From the NCBI GenBank assembly GCA_030603805.1, contig JAUVXD010000001.1, forward strand, positions 315,518 through 379,517: a stretch of DNA of 64,000 nt, read 5' to 3'. The stretch is from Acholeplasmataceae bacterium (lineage in GTDB: Bacteria > Bacillota_I > Bacilli_A > Acholeplasmatales > Acholeplasmataceae). Both the position numbers and the translations under genes were made by a program. Positions 24,075 through 34,022 of the stretch are shown one piece after another. The notes under the pieces are model-generated. The model was not told the origin of the DNA and ran no database searches. It saw only the letters and a program-made list of their open reading frames with translations. Position 1 is the first letter of the stretch; every line of letters starts with the position of its first letter.

Positions 24075-24689
24075 TTATGCTGTAAGTTTTGCCTTGAGGG
24101 CAACGTAGAAGTCTCTCACACTACGATTCATTTCAGTAATGTTTGTACTCGATAATACTTGCCATTTTTCAATGATTTCACCATTTCTAAAAGCAACTAA
24201 TTGTGGTGTCACATTCGTAATATCAGCATATTCTTCTTGTAATCTTGTAAAACCATCTAAATCTTCATTTGGATTGTAATAATAAATGTGATTCACAAAT
24301 TCATTCATACCACGTGATTCAAAATAAGCTTGAAAAGCACCAATGTGTGCAACACATGATGAACAACTAGGTGTACCAATGTATAAAATCACGATTTCTT
24401 CACTTGCAATAATTTTTTCTAAGCCTTTATTGAATAAACTACCCTTATAAGAATTTACCTTTTTAAATGGATTATCCTCAGTGAGACCTTCAGTTCTTGC
24501 TTCGACCATCACGGTTGAATATGAGCGATAAATTAAAGTTTGCTCTGAGGGTTGAAATAATAAAATGAGTCCAAAAATAATGACGAAAAAACCAACGATA
24601 CCTGCAATGGTATAAGGATGTATTTTAGGTTTCACTTTACTATATTTATCAATTTTGACCTTCTTTGATGTTTGTTTGCTTCTTGCCAT
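24075..24689 (-). CDS. Membrane-anchored thioredoxin-like protein
   Basis: 204 aa from the ATG at 24689, which follows a strong GAGGAGG ribosome site. A Lys-rich N-terminal stretch (about 1-24) precedes one transmembrane helix (YTIAGIVGFFVIIFGLILLF, about 27-46), so the rest is outside the cell. The thioredoxin-like domain has ILYIGTPSCSSCVAH, with the redox CxxC as CSSC, and a cis-Pro region at NVTPQLVAF. It probably handles disulfide or thiol redox of exported proteins, or passes electrons; the partner is not nearby. Confidence 0.8.
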   Translation of the reverse strand: MARSKQTSKKVKIDKYSKVKPKIHPYTIAGIVGFFVIIFGLILLFQPSEQTLIYRSYSTVMVEARTEGLTEDNPFKKVNSYKGSLFNKGLEKIIASEEIVILYIGTPSCSSCVAHIGAFQAYFESRGMNEFVNHIYYYNPNEDLDGFTRLQEEYADITNVTPQLVAFRNGEIIEKWQVLSSTNITEMNRSVRDFYVALKAKLTA

Positions 24690-24794
24690 GAGCTTTCCTC
24701 CTCGTTTGACTGAAATGATTATAGCATAATATTTGGTCCTTATCAATGATAAACCGCTGATTTTTATTGAGTTTATCGATTATGAAACATTATG

Positions 24795-26084
24795 TTATCC
24801 AAACACATTCATGAAGATGTGATCGACATATTTGAAATATTTTTGAAAGCTAAAGATTTGATTTAAGTCATCTTCGCTTAAATAACTAAAGACTGTTTGA
24901 TCTTGTTTCAACAAATCTTTAAACGATGTTTTTGTTTGAAGCGCTTGATGTGCAAGCTTTTGAACCAAATCATACGCATCTTCTCTAGATAATCCTTGAT
25001 CTATTAATTCATGAAGCACGGTTTGTGTATGAATGACACCATAAGTTAAATCGATGTTTTTGATCATATGCTCTGGATAGACAATCAGATTGGCTAGTGT
25101 ATGTTGATATCTGTGAAGCATATAGTCTATCAGTGTTGTTGCATCCGATAAGATAATCCGTTCAGCAGACGAATGAGAGATATCACGTTCATGCCATAGG
25201 GCAATATTATCCATCGCAGTCAGTGCATAGCCTTTAACAACTCGAGATAATCCCGTAATATTTTCACTTGAAACAGGATTTTTCTTATGGGGCATTGCCG
25301 ATGAACCTTTTTGATTGACATCAAAATATTCAGCAACTTCCATCACTTCAGTTCGAGATAAATGTCTTATTTCAATGGCAATTTTTTCGAGTTCAGCAGC
25401 AATCAAAGAAAGTGTGAAAAGATAGCTTGCATGACGATCTCTTTGTAAGGTTTGTGTCGAAATATTGGATTCAGATAAACCAAGTTCTTTTCCTGCAATC
25501 CTTTGGATTTCTGGATTTGTTTGTGAAAAATTACCGACTGCACCTGACATTTTAATAACTTCTATATTTTTTGCAGCATCCATAAATTGAGATTTGATTC
25601 GTTTAAAGTCTTCATACCATAACGCAAATTTTAAACCAAAGCTTGTAATTTCTGCATGAATACCATGGGTTCTACCAATACAAGGTAAATCTTTATAAGC
25701 ATGAGCTTTTTGATAGAGTACATCCATGAACAGGTCAATATCTTCTAAAAGAATTTGATTCACTTCTTTTAAAATCAATGATTGTGCAGTATCGACGACA
25801 TCCGTTGAAGTTAATCCATAATGAAAAAACTTCTTTTCATCTCCTAAAGACTTTGAAATGGCACGCGTAAACGCGATAACATCATGTTTGGTCTCGAGTT
25901 CAATATCATAAATGTCATCTAAGTTAAACCTTGCTTGACTTAAAGCTTGATAGGTTTTCTCATCAAAAAGCCCTAATTTCATCCAAGCAAATGAGGATGC
26001 CAGTTCAACTTTTAAATATTGATTAAACTTATGATCATCACTCCATAAAGTTTTCATGATGGGTCTTTGGTATCTTGGAATCAT
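24795..26084 (-). CDS. purB: Adenylosuccinate lyase
   Basis: 429 aa, aspartase/fumarase superfamily. The signature loop reads GSSAMPHKKNPVSSENI (around 260), and RTHGIHAEITSFGLKF and HYGLTSTDVVDTAQ contain the catalytic His regions. It splits adenylosuccinate into AMP and fumarate and also acts on SAICAR in de novo synthesis. It is 9 bases downstream of purA, so AMP formation from IMP is encoded as one unit. Confidence 0.96.
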   Translation of the reverse strand: MIPRYQRPIMKTLWSDDHKFNQYLKVELASSFAWMKLGLFDEKTYQALSQARFNLDDIYDIELETKHDVIAFTRAISKSLGDEKKFFHYGLTSTDVVDTAQSLILKEVNQILLEDIDLFMDVLYQKAHAYKDLPCIGRTHGIHAEITSFGLKFALWYEDFKRIKSQFMDAAKNIEVIKMSGAVGNFSQTNPEIQRIAGKELGLSESNISTQTLQRDRHASYLFTLSLIAAELEKIAIEIRHLSRTEVMEVAEYFDVNQKGSSAMPHKKNPVSSENITGLSRVVKGYALTAMDNIALWHERDISHSSAERIILSDATTLIDYMLHRYQHTLANLIVYPEHMIKNIDLTYGVIHTQTVLHELIDQGLSREDAYDLVQKLAHQALQTKTSFKDLLKQDQTVFSYLSEDDLNQIFSFQKYFKYVDHIFMNVFG

Positions 26085-26093
26085 ATCATCACC

Positions 26094-27359
26094 TTAAAAG
26101 ATTTCTTTAACCATAATGGTTTGATTACGATCTGGACCCACAGAAAACATACCAATCGGTACACCAACAAGTTCTGAAAGTTTGATTAAATAGTTTTTTG
26201 TGTTCTCTGGAAGATCTTCATAGGATTTTACTTGTGTAATATCTTCTTTCCAACCTGGCATCGTGATATAGTTCGGTAAACATTTTTCAAAATCTTCGAT
26301 TTCAGCAGGAACTTTATCAATGGTTATCCCATCTAAGGTGTATGAAACAGCAATCTTGAGTTCATCGATGCCCGTTAAGACATCAAGAAGCGTTACTGCA
26401 AGATAGCTTAACCCTGAAACACGCTTGGAATGTCTTAAAATCACGGTATCTAGCCAACCAATGCGTCTTGGACGACCTGTCGTTGTCCCAAATTCATTGC
26501 CTTTAATTCGAATGTGAGATGCCAAATCACCTAAAATTTCTGAAGGCATAGGTCCACTGCCTACACGCGTTGTATAAGCTTTAGTGACCCCAATAGCCCC
26601 TTCAACAAGCCATGGCGCAATGCCAGTATTCACTGGAACTGAGGATGCTGTGGGTGAGCTTGAAGTTACATAAGGATATGTGCCATGGTCTAAACATAAT
26701 AAAACGCCTTGTGCCCCTTCAAAGAGTATTTTTTTGTCTTGTGCAATCAGTTCATTTAACAAAAGCGATGTATCACAGACATAAGGTCTCATTAACTCTG
26801 CATACTTAGAAAACTTTTCATAGATGGTGTTAAAATCAAGGTTTCCTTTGCCCATGCCATACATTTCTCTATTCATCGGTTCTAAAATTTCCATCAGTTT
26901 TTCTTTAAATCTAATCGGATGAACAAAGGTTGACATACGCATCCCAAGACGAGATGCTTTATCAGTATAAGCAGGTCCAATTCCTTTATTGGTTGTTCCA
27001 ATTTTATGATCACCTCGCAGTTGTTCATTAAACTTATCGATTTCAAGATGATAAGGTAAAATGACATGCGCACGATCTGAAATGGCCAATTTAAAGGTTT
27101 CAAAAGGTTTAATCTCTTCAGCAAACGCTTCAGGATTAATGACCATACCATTGGCCATCACATTGGTGATGTTTTTATTAAATATACCTGAGGGTAACAA
27201 ATGTAAACTATACTTCTTTTGATCAAAAACAACCGTATGACCGGCATTATTTCCCCCTTGATAGCGGACAACAACATCAGCTCTTTGAGCAAGATAATCG
27301 GTAATCTTTCCTTTGCCTTCGTCGCCCCATTGGGTACCGACAACTACCATACGTTTCAT
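26094..27359 (-). CDS. purA: Adenylosuccinate synthetase
   Basis: 421 aa from the ATG at 27359, preceded by GGAGG. Opens MKRMVVVGTQWGDEGKGKITD, the diagnostic P-loop, with NAGHTV, GIGPAYTDKASR, TRVGSGPMPSE and GTTTGRPRRIGWLD. It joins IMP and aspartate with GTP. Promoter has a palindrome over the -35 box. Divergent from glgA. Confidence 0.97.
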   Translation of the reverse strand: MKRMVVVGTQWGDEGKGKITDYLAQRADVVVRYQGGNNAGHTVVFDQKKYSLHLLPSGIFNKNITNVMANGMVINPEAFAEEIKPFETFKLAISDRAHVILPYHLEIDKFNEQLRGDHKIGTTNKGIGPAYTDKASRLGMRMSTFVHPIRFKEKLMEILEPMNREMYGMGKGNLDFNTIYEKFSKYAELMRPYVCDTSLLLNELIAQDKKILFEGAQGVLLCLDHGTYPYVTSSSPTASSVPVNTGIAPWLVEGAIGVTKAYTTRVGSGPMPSEILGDLASHIRIKGNEFGTTTGRPRRIGWLDTVILRHSKRVSGLSYLAVTLLDVLTGIDELKIAVSYTLDGITIDKVPAEIEDFEKCLPNYITMPGWKEDITQVKSYEDLPENTKNYLIKLSELVGVPIGMFSVGPDRNQTIMVKEIF

Positions 27360-27419
27360 CTGTTTCCTCCATAAGTTTCGATATTCTAAAAAAAATAAAG
27401 TGGTCATAAACCAAGTTTG

Positions 27420-27448
27420 ATTTTATCATGAACCTTGACTTTAGTCAA
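27420..27448 (-). promoter_or_regulatory. purA promoter with palindrome across the -35 box
   Basis: Minus strand TTGACT (27443-27448), 17-base spacer, TAAAAT (27420-27425). The -35 box is half of an inverted repeat TTGACT-TT-AGTCAA (27435-27448, plus-strand reading), which may be an operator. Confidence 0.6.
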
Positions 27449-27501
27449 TGAACGGTGAAAGGTTGATTTCAGTTTATTTGGTGGTATTTTACTTTAAGTA
27501 C

Positions 27502-27510
27502 TGCTATAAT
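27502..27510 (+). promoter_or_regulatory. glgA promoter, extended -10 (TGCTATAAT)
   Basis: TGCTATAAT lies 30 bases upstream of the glgA ATG. No good -35 box is at the right distance, as is usual for extended -10 promoters. Confidence 0.5.
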
Positions 27511-27540
27511 GAGAATAATTATGAAGTCAAGGTGAAACTC

Positions 27541-28968
27541 ATGAATATTTTGTTTTGTAGTGGAGAAGCATATCCTTTCTCAAAATCTGGTGGTCTCGCT
27601 GATGTTGCTGCAGCATTGCCTAAGGCATTATCTAAGTTAGGACATAGTGTTACCATCATTACACCCTACTATCAATCCATCAAAGAAAACCATCATAAGA
27701 TGGCTTTTTGGGGTAAAGTCGATATCAAGATGGGCGATTACACCAAACAAGCAAGTTACTATAAAATCATCTGCGAAGGCATCCCTTATGTCTTTATCGA
27801 AAATGATGATTTTTATAATCGAAAACGATATTATGGCTATGAAGATGATGCCATTCGTTTCACTTTTTTTAATTTCGCAATTTTTGAATACATCAAACTC
27901 ACCAATCAATTTCCTGATGTCTTGCATGCCAATGACTGGCAAACTGGGCTTGCTCCGTTTATCCTTGATGTCAAGTACCGTCCTACAGATCCTAGATTTG
28001 CCAAAATTAAGACACTACTTTCCATTCATAATTTAGAAAAACAAGGCTCTTATCCCATTGAAACAGAAAAACTTTTTGGACATAAAAATTTTACTTATAT
28101 TCATTTAGATCGTGTGAATTTCTTAAAATGTGGCATTATGCGTGCCAATGCCATCAATACCGTATCTGAAAACTATCGAAATGAGATTTTAACCAGATTT
28201 TACGGGTTTACGCTTGATTACGCCTTAAGATCAAGACAAATGGATTTATACGGCATCCTTAATGGCTTAGACCAAGATTTATATGACCCAAGACGTGGTA
28301 AAAATCTTGTCCAAAACTATGATGAAACCTCATTTGTCACTGGAAAAACTCAAAATAAAGAAGCTCTTTTAAAATCGTTAGAGATGGATTTAGATGCTTC
28401 TAAACCAATGATTGCATTCATCAATCGTTTTGCACGTCAAAAAGGTATTGACATCATCATGCCTGTATTAGAAAAATATTTAGAATCATCCAAATTTACT
28501 TTAGTTGCGATTGGTTATGGTGATGCACTTTATGAACAATTTTTTAGCGAGATGCAAAAGAAATATCCAAAACTCGTTCATTATGAACAAACCTTTGATG
28601 AAAAACTATCTGAATTAGTCTATGCAGGTAGCGATATCTTCTTACTACCCTCGCTTTTTGAACCTTGTGGACTCAATCATATGATTGCCATGCGCTATGG
28701 TTCACTTCCTTTAGTTAGAGAAACAGGTGGACTTAAAGATACGGTTACCCCTTATAACAAATTCACAGGTATCGGTGTTGGATTTGCATTTAAAAATTAT
28801 GATGCCGATGAACTTAAAGAAACACTTGATCAAGCGCTAGAAATTTATCATGAGGATAAAGAATCATGGTATGCACTCATCCATCAAGCGATGCATGTCA
28901 ACCACAGTCTATCCAAAATGGCAAAGCAATATGAAAGTCTATATTTAAAAATTATCGAGCAAAATTAA
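27541..28968 (+). CDS. glgA: Glycogen synthase (ADP-glucose type)
   Basis: 475 aa from the ATG at 27541 (AAGGTG 8 bases upstream). GT5 family: SGGLADVAAALPKAL is the ADP-glucose binding KxGGL motif, HANDWQTGLAPFIL and LLSIHNLEKQG are the conserved His-containing blocks, and LPSLFEPCGLNHMIAMRYGSLPLVRETGGLKDTV is the C-terminal donor site. It elongates alpha-1,4-glucan. No glgC, glgB or glgP is in the window, so the glycogen pathway would have to be elsewhere. Confidence 0.95.
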   Translation: MNILFCSGEAYPFSKSGGLADVAAALPKALSKLGHSVTIITPYYQSIKENHHKMAFWGKVDIKMGDYTKQASYYKIICEGIPYVFIENDDFYNRKRYYGYEDDAIRFTFFNFAIFEYIKLTNQFPDVLHANDWQTGLAPFILDVKYRPTDPRFAKIKTLLSIHNLEKQGSYPIETEKLFGHKNFTYIHLDRVNFLKCGIMRANAINTVSENYRNEILTRFYGFTLDYALRSRQMDLYGILNGLDQDLYDPRRGKNLVQNYDETSFVTGKTQNKEALLKSLEMDLDASKPMIAFINRFARQKGIDIIMPVLEKYLESSKFTLVAIGYGDALYEQFFSEMQKKYPKLVHYEQTFDEKLSELVYAGSDIFLLPSLFEPCGLNHMIAMRYGSLPLVRETGGLKDTVTPYNKFTGIGVGFAFKNYDADELKETLDQALEIYHEDKESWYALIHQAMHVNHSLSKMAKQYESLYLKIIEQN

Positions 28969-28971
28969 GAC

Positions 28972-28998
28972 AAAAGTCTCCAAAAACTGGAGACTTTT
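28972..28998. terminator. Terminator between convergent glgA and guaC
   Basis: 10-base perfect stem AAAAGTCTCC/GGAGACTTTT with a 7-base loop, followed by a T-rich stretch on the plus strand and usable on the minus strand too. Confidence 0.8.
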
Positions 28999-29004
28999 CA
29001 TTTT

Positions 29005-30093
29005 TTAATGTTTTGAGTTGACGAAGACATCGTTATATTGACGATGAACACGAATGAATGTTGTACATTTCGAAAGTTGTTTTAAGGTCGGTGCACCGAC
29101 ATAGGTACATGTCGAACGAATGCCCCCTAAAATATCTTTAATCGTGGTTTCCACTTGTCCTTTATAAGGAATCTTAACGGTTCTCCCTTCAGAAGAACGA
29201 TACTCAGCAACTTCACCATGATGTTTAATCATTGCTGTGGATGAACTCATCCCATAAAACTCAACAAACTTGAGTTCTTTATAAATTGGTTCATGTGTCA
29301 CTTGATTTCTTTGGTGTGTATTGTGATATTCAGTAATCACTTGACCGCCACCTTCATCATGACCTGCAAACATGCCACCTAACATGACAAAGTCAGCACC
29401 TGCACCAAAAGCTTTAGCAACATCCCCTGGGCAAGTGCATCCACCATCGCTGATGATATGTGCACCAAGACCATGCGCAGCATCTGCACATTCAATGATG
29501 GCTGATAATTGTGGGTATCCCACACCTGTTTGAATACGGGTTGTGCAAACTGAACCAGGTCCAATACCAACTTTAACGATATCTGCACCTCTTAAAATAA
29601 GTTCTTGTGTCATATCAGCAGTCACCACGTTGCCCGCAATGATGACATGACTTGGATAAGTTTCTCTCACCTTTTGAACAAAAGCTCCGAAATGCTCAGA
29701 ATAACCATTTGCCACATCGATGCATATAAATTTGATGGCTGGATTTAATTGAAGCGTTTCTTTTAAACTTTCAAAATCTCTTTTTGACGTACCTGTGCTG
29801 ACAGCAAAATGCTCAGGATTAAGAACATTAGATTGTTTTGTGATATCTTGTACAGAATAGCTTTTAACTAAACACGTAAAAAGTCCATGTTCTTGTAAGC
29901 TTTTCGCTAAGGTGATTGTTCCAACACCATCCATATTTGCAGCCATAATTGGAATACCTTTCCAAGTTTGCTTGCTGTGTTTAAATGTATATTCTCTTTG
30001 CAAATCTACTTCCTTACGACTTGCTAAGGTCGATCTTTTGGGTCTAATTAAAACATCACTAAAATCAAGCTTCTCATCAAATTCGATACGCAT
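29005..30093 (-). CDS. guaC: GMP reductase
   Basis: 362 aa, IMPDH/GMPR TIM barrel without CBS domains. [20 protein letters not shown] holds the catalytic Cys and the GMPR-type Thr-Arg-Ile sequence, and [14 protein letters not shown] and [32 protein letters not shown] are family blocks. It converts GMP to IMP with NADPH, linking salvage of guanine nucleotides to the purA/purB route nearby. Confidence 0.95.
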   Translation of the reverse strand: MRIEFDEKLDFSDVLIRPKRSTLASRKEVDLQREYTFKHSKQTWKGIPIMAANMDGVGTITLAKSLQEHGLFTCLVKSYSVQDITKQSNVLNPEHFAVSTGTSKRDFESLKETLQLNPAIKFICIDVANGYSEHFGAFVQKVRETYPSHVIIAGNVVTADMTQELILRGADIVKVGIGPGSVCTTRIQTGVGYPQLSAIIECADAAHGLGAHIISDGGCTCPGDVAKAFGAGADFVMLGGMFAGHDEGGGQVITEYHNTHQRNQVTHEPIYKELKFVEFYGMSSSTAMIKHHGEVAEYRSSEGRTVKIPYKGQVETTIKDILGGIRSTCTYVGAPTLKQLSKCTTFIRVHRQYNDVFVNSKH

Positions 30094-30193
30094 AAGTTTA
30101 CCTCTCTTTTTTCAAATACGTTTTTATTATAAAGCATGTCCTCTTTTTTTCATCTTTAAAATTTATTTTAAATGAACTTTTTATTATCAAATA

Positions 30194-30217
30194 GAAAACC
30201 GAAGGGATTATCCTTCG
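30194..30217 (-). terminator. Terminator after the AlkD-like gene
   Basis: Stem CGAAGG/CCTTCG (30200-30205, 30212-30217) with a 6-base loop; the minus-strand run after it is GGTTTTC, and the plus side has eight T residues. Probably functional for the operon ending at 30230. Confidence 0.65.
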
Positions 30218-30229
30218 ATTTTTTTTAGT

Positions 30230-30886
30230 TTATTTGAAATATTTCTTCTTATCATGAACTGATAATTTTTCAATCGCATACCGAAAGGCTAACCTTGGCA
30301 TGTCATCCTCATGATCTTTGAGGTAGGCTATGACTTTTTCTTTTTCATAAGCCATATAGACTTTAAGCATCCATCCATAACCTTTAGTAACCAAATAATG
30401 TGAATCATGCATTAAGCGATTAGAAATTTCAAAGGGTGACATAATCGCTTTGTTTCTTCTTTTTATTGGGAGAATCAAAGCGGTTGCTGCTGCACGTCTC
30501 ACTGCAAATATCTCATGGGTTGTCCAGTGATTGAGTAGATAAGATAAATAGGGGTATAAATGAATCAGTTCTCCAAGTGCATGGGTTGTAAAATCATCGG
30601 TGTCCCACCAATCATTTAAATAATCGAATGCAATCCTTTCAAAGTGATCAAAGGTTTCAGGTTTATAGACTTTCTTTTTCTTGAGTAAAAACTGAAAAGC
30701 TATGGTTTTTGATGCAAAAGAACCTAAATCAAGTAAATCTCTGGATAGTAAAATGACATCATCTAGACTTAAAAGATCTACTGATTTTAAATAACTTTTA
30801 CCGATTGCTCTAATCTCTGGCGTCGATCTTGAGGTTAACTTTTCGATATCCTCTTTAACTGAGGAAAAAATGAGTTCTTTGGTCAT
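30230..30886 (-). CDS. DNA alkylation repair protein (AlkD-like HEAT repeats)
   Basis: 218 aa, entirely helical. FDYLNDWWDTDDFTTHALGELIHLYPY and WTTHEIFAVRRAAATALILP fit the HEAT-like repeats of AlkC/AlkD DNA glycosylases, with the Trp and Asp of the NDWD-like block. AlkD excises 3- and 7-alkylpurines. ATGA overlap with nfo upstream: glycosylase and AP endonuclease are therefore translated together, supporting a base-excision role. Confidence 0.85.
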   Translation of the reverse strand: MTKELIFSSVKEDIEKLTSRSTPEIRAIGKSYLKSVDLLSLDDVILLSRDLLDLGSFASKTIAFQFLLKKKKVYKPETFDHFERIAFDYLNDWWDTDDFTTHALGELIHLYPYLSYLLNHWTTHEIFAVRRAAATALILPIKRRNKAIMSPFEISNRLMHDSHYLVTKGYGWMLKVYMAYEKEKVIAYLKDHEDDMPRLAFRYAIEKLSVHDKKKYFK

Positions 30887-31773
30887 GATTTTGTCTTAAT
30901 TTTCTCAATTAAGTTGGGATCAAAACTGCCTTTTCTAATCATCTCTATTTCATAGAAATAGGGAGGATTGTCTTCAACATAAGGAGTCTCAAGTATTTTT
31001 GGAATATCGATAAAATCTTGATGGTTAATCACTTTCATTAATGCATCAAATCCTAAGTAACCAAACCCAAAGTTTTCATGTCGATCTTTTGATGCCCCTT
31101 GGGGATTCTTAGAATCATTGATATGAAAAACTGAAATCTTTGACTTACCAACGACCTCATCAAAGTGCTTCATGACGCCTTCGAAATCATCTTTGACATC
31201 ATAACCTGCATCATGCGTATGACAAGTATCAAAGCATACAGAAACTCGTGTTTCTTCATTGACTAAATCGATGATACGTTTTAACTCTTCAAACGTCTTT
31301 CCAATTTCATTACCTTTGCCTGCCATGGTTTCAAGTGCAATTTTGACATCTAAGTTTTTTGTGTTATCAATCACTTTTTTAACACCTTCTGCAATCCAAA
31401 TGATGGCTTCTTCTCTATCTTTACCCACAGCACTTCCTGGATGTAGCACAATTTGTTTTGCATGCATGGCATGTGTTCTTTTCACTTCTTCGGTTAAAAA
31501 AGATATGGCAAACGCACGTTTTTCTGGATCGGGATTGGCTAAATTGATGATATAAGGTGCATGAACGATCACACTATCAAACGATAAGTTATGTGCTTTC
31601 ATATATGCTACAGCTTCATCAATCCATAAATCTTCGATTTTCTTTCTGATCGTATTTTGTGGTGCTCCTGTATAAATCATAAAGGCACTTGCTTGATAAC
31701 TTAAGGCTTCCTTCACAGAGCCTAAATACATCTCATCACCTGACATCGAGACATGACTACCGAGTTTGAGCAT
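30883..31773 (-). CDS. nfo: Endonuclease IV (AP endonuclease)
   Basis: 296 aa TIM barrel. LKLGSHVSMSG start, HAPYIINLANPD, VLHPGSAVG, LETMAGKGNEIG, VCFDTCHTHDAGYD and FHINDSKNPQGASKDRHENFGFG supply all the zinc-binding His, Asp and Glu blocks. It cleaves the backbone 5' of abasic sites. Overlaps the DEAD-box helicase gene upstream by 17 bases and the AlkD-like gene by 4. Confidence 0.96.
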   Translation of the reverse strand: MLKLGSHVSMSGDEMYLGSVKEALSYQASAFMIYTGAPQNTIRKKIEDLWIDEAVAYMKAHNLSFDSVIVHAPYIINLANPDPEKRAFAISFLTEEVKRTHAMHAKQIVLHPGSAVGKDREEAIIWIAEGVKKVIDNTKNLDVKIALETMAGKGNEIGKTFEELKRIIDLVNEETRVSVCFDTCHTHDAGYDVKDDFEGVMKHFDEVVGKSKISVFHINDSKNPQGASKDRHENFGFGYLGFDALMKVINHQDFIDIPKILETPYVEDNPPYFYEIEMIRKGSFDPNLIEKIKTKS

Positions 31774-32998
31774 ATTGTTTCCTCCTAATTTCTTGTTTTG
31801 CCTTCTTAATCTTTAAGGCATTTTTCTTTTTATAGTTTGGAACAACTTTTTTGGGCTTTTGAATCTTCTTAATGGCATCTTTTTCTTCATCAGAGAGCTT
31901 ATTTTGCTTTTTAGGGACTTTTTTAAGTCCTTCTTTAGTGAGTTGATAGTCAACAAATGAAATGCCTTGAGACTTGAGTTTTTCAATCTTTCTGTGATCG
32001 TTGACGGTCATAAATGTAATGACCTTGCCCGTATCATTCATCCGACCTGTTCTACCACTTCTGTGTTGAAAGAATTCTAAATGGTGAGGTAGATCATAAT
32101 GGATCACATGAGATATCTTGAAATCAAGTCCTCGAGCTGCAAGATCTGAGGTAACCACATATTGGTATTTTAAGTTATTGATATCTTCAATGAGCTTCAT
32201 TCTCTTTTTAACACCAATCGATGAATTGATGTTTAAGACTTGATGACCCATCTCAAGAAGCTTTTGATAGACAACTTCTTGATTTTCTTTTTTACTTACA
32301 AAAATAAAGCAGAGATAAGGATTAAGTTCAGGTAAAAGTTCGGTGAGAGCTTCTAATCGATCTTGATATTTAATGTTAATCAGTTGGTATTCAATTTTTA
32401 AGGTATGTTTTTTAGAAGTATCAATTAAATCATAGATCCCAAAATATTTCTTAATAAAAGGTTCCATACCTTCATGAATGGTTGCAGAAAAAAGCATGAA
32501 CTTCGCTTTAGGCATGGCTGGAAGTAGCGGATCTAAAAGAGATAAGAAATCATAATCAAACATCATATCTGCTTCATCCATCACAAAGTATTTTGCGGTC
32601 TGAATTTTTAAAATATTTTGTTCAACCACATATTCAAAAAGACGCTGTGGGGTTGCAATCACGATTTGAGGTTGATATTTATCAAGCCATTCTTGTTCCC
32701 TTTGTTTGTTAGAGCCTCCATAATAAGCTCTAATCATCACATCTTTTTCAACATCTTTGAGCATGCGCTCCACTTGAATCACAAGCTCATTGGTTGGAAC
32801 TGTAATGACTGCTTGAACTTCATGTTTGGTAAAATCCATATTCGCTAAAATTGGAAGCAAATACGCATGTGTCTTTCCTGTACCTGTTGGTGCTAATCCG
32901 ACCAAATGTTTTTTATGGTTGATGGCTTTAAAAACACCTGATTGAATCGGTGTAATCTCCTTAAAGCCCAGTTCTTCTAATTTTTGCTTAATATACAT
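31757..32998 (-). CDS. DEAD-box RNA helicase
   Basis: 413 aa. Q-motif-like FKEITPIQSG, motif I APTGTGKT, PTNEL, motif II DEAD in FVMDEADMMFD, motif III SAT, and in the second domain SDLAARGLDF and HRSGRTGR. A short Lys-rich tail follows (about 365-413), typical of CshB-like enzymes that act in ribosome assembly or cold adaptation. Upstream of nfo with a 17-base overlap, so it leads the repair operon. Confidence 0.92.
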   Translation of the reverse strand: MYIKQKLEELGFKEITPIQSGVFKAINHKKHLVGLAPTGTGKTHAYLLPILANMDFTKHEVQAVITVPTNELVIQVERMLKDVEKDVMIRAYYGGSNKQREQEWLDKYQPQIVIATPQRLFEYVVEQNILKIQTAKYFVMDEADMMFDYDFLSLLDPLLPAMPKAKFMLFSATIHEGMEPFIKKYFGIYDLIDTSKKHTLKIEYQLINIKYQDRLEALTELLPELNPYLCFIFVSKKENQEVVYQKLLEMGHQVLNINSSIGVKKRMKLIEDINNLKYQYVVTSDLAARGLDFKISHVIHYDLPHHLEFFQHRSGRTGRMNDTGKVITFMTVNDHRKIEKLKSQGISFVDYQLTKEGLKKVPKKQNKLSDEEKDAIKKIQKPKKVVPNYKKKNALKIKKAKQEIRRKQYAQTR

Positions 32999-33092
32999 AT
33001 TAAATCACCCACATGATTATACCATTTTTACCCTACTATGTAAAAAGAAAGATAGATTGGATTCTTTTTAGTATAATAAAGATGGTGATGTT

Positions 33093-34022
33093 ATGCATGT
33101 AATTGATTTAACCCCAAGAGGGTATTGCCATGGTGTGCTCAATGCACTTGCCATTGTGAAGAAAGTCATTAAAAACGAATCTTACCCAAGACCCATTTAT
33201 GTGCTTGGTCAAATTGTCCATAATCAAAAGATTACAGAAGCCTTTAAGGCTCATGGTGTGATTTCCTTGGATGCCCCTGGTAAGACACGAATGGAGATGT
33301 TGGAATCGGTTGACTCAGGTACTGTGATTTTTACTGCGCACGGGATCTCTGATCAAGTGATTGAAAAAGCGAAAGAAAAAGGACTCACCTATATGAATGC
33401 CACATGTCGTGATGTTTATAAGGTACATAAAGCTGTTAAAGATAAACTTCAAGAAGGCTATACCGTGATTTATATTGGGCATCGCAATCATCCAGAGCCT
33501 GAAGCTATTTTAGCTATTGATCCTAACATATATTTTGTTGAAGATGAAAAAGATGCACTGATGCTACCAATCGAACTTAAGGATGAAAAGATCTTTGTCA
33601 CCAATCAAACGACACTCTCAATGTATGATATTGATTCTGTTTTAAAAATATTAGAGTCAAAATATCCTGGATATCTCTTCGATAATGAAATTTGTAATGC
33701 TACAACCGTTAGACAAGATGCGGTCATCAAACAAGAAAAGGTGGACTTAATGCTTGTGGTTGGCGACCAAAAAAGTTCAAACTCCAATAAGCTTGCTTTT
33801 GTCGGAGAAAAACATCAGCAAATTCCTTCAAAACTGATTGGAGGCGTTGAAGATATTGACCTTTCTTGGTTAAAGGGTATCACTTCAGTCTCTGTGACTT
33901 CAGGCGCATCCACACCCACGGTTGTCACCAATGAAGTCATTGAATTTTTGAAACAATATAATGAAAATGACCCCACAACATGGGATCATCAAAGTCATTT
34001 AGACATCCTAGACATTCTATGA
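33093..34022 (+). CDS. ispH: 4-hydroxy-3-methylbut-2-enyl diphosphate reductase
   Basis: 309 aa. The three iron-sulfur cluster cysteines are in RGYCHGVLNAL, NATCRDVYKVHK and NEICNATTVRQ; IGHRNHPEPEAI and the VTSGASTPTVVTNEVI C-terminal block complete the family pattern. Last step of the MEP pathway, giving IPP and DMAPP; dxs, the first step, is at 37.8 kb. Its stop overlaps that of convergent dinB by 6 bases. Confidence 0.95.
   Translation: MHVIDLTPRGYCHGVLNALAIVKKVIKNESYPRPIYVLGQIVHNQKITEAFKAHGVISLDAPGKTRMEMLESVDSGTVIFTAHGISDQVIEKAKEKGLTYMNATCRDVYKVHKAVKDKLQEGYTVIYIGHRNHPEPEAILAIDPNIYFVEDEKDALMLPIELKDEKIFVTNQTTLSMYDIDSVLKILESKYPGYLFDNEICNATTVRQDAVIKQEKVDLMLVVGDQKSSNSNKLAFVGEKHQQIPSKLIGGVEDIDLSWLKGITSVSVTSGASTPTVVTNEVIEFLKQYNENDPTTWDHQSHLDILDIL

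Noticed and set aside
24690-24746. Longer N-terminus of the thioredoxin-like protein (19 extra residues)
   Set aside because: The GAGGAGG ribosome site lies inside this extension and points to the ATG at 24689.
34017-34022. Six-base overlap of the convergent ispH and dinB stops as a possible annotation error
   Set aside because: Both proteins reach their normal family ends, so it is just a compact convergent junction.
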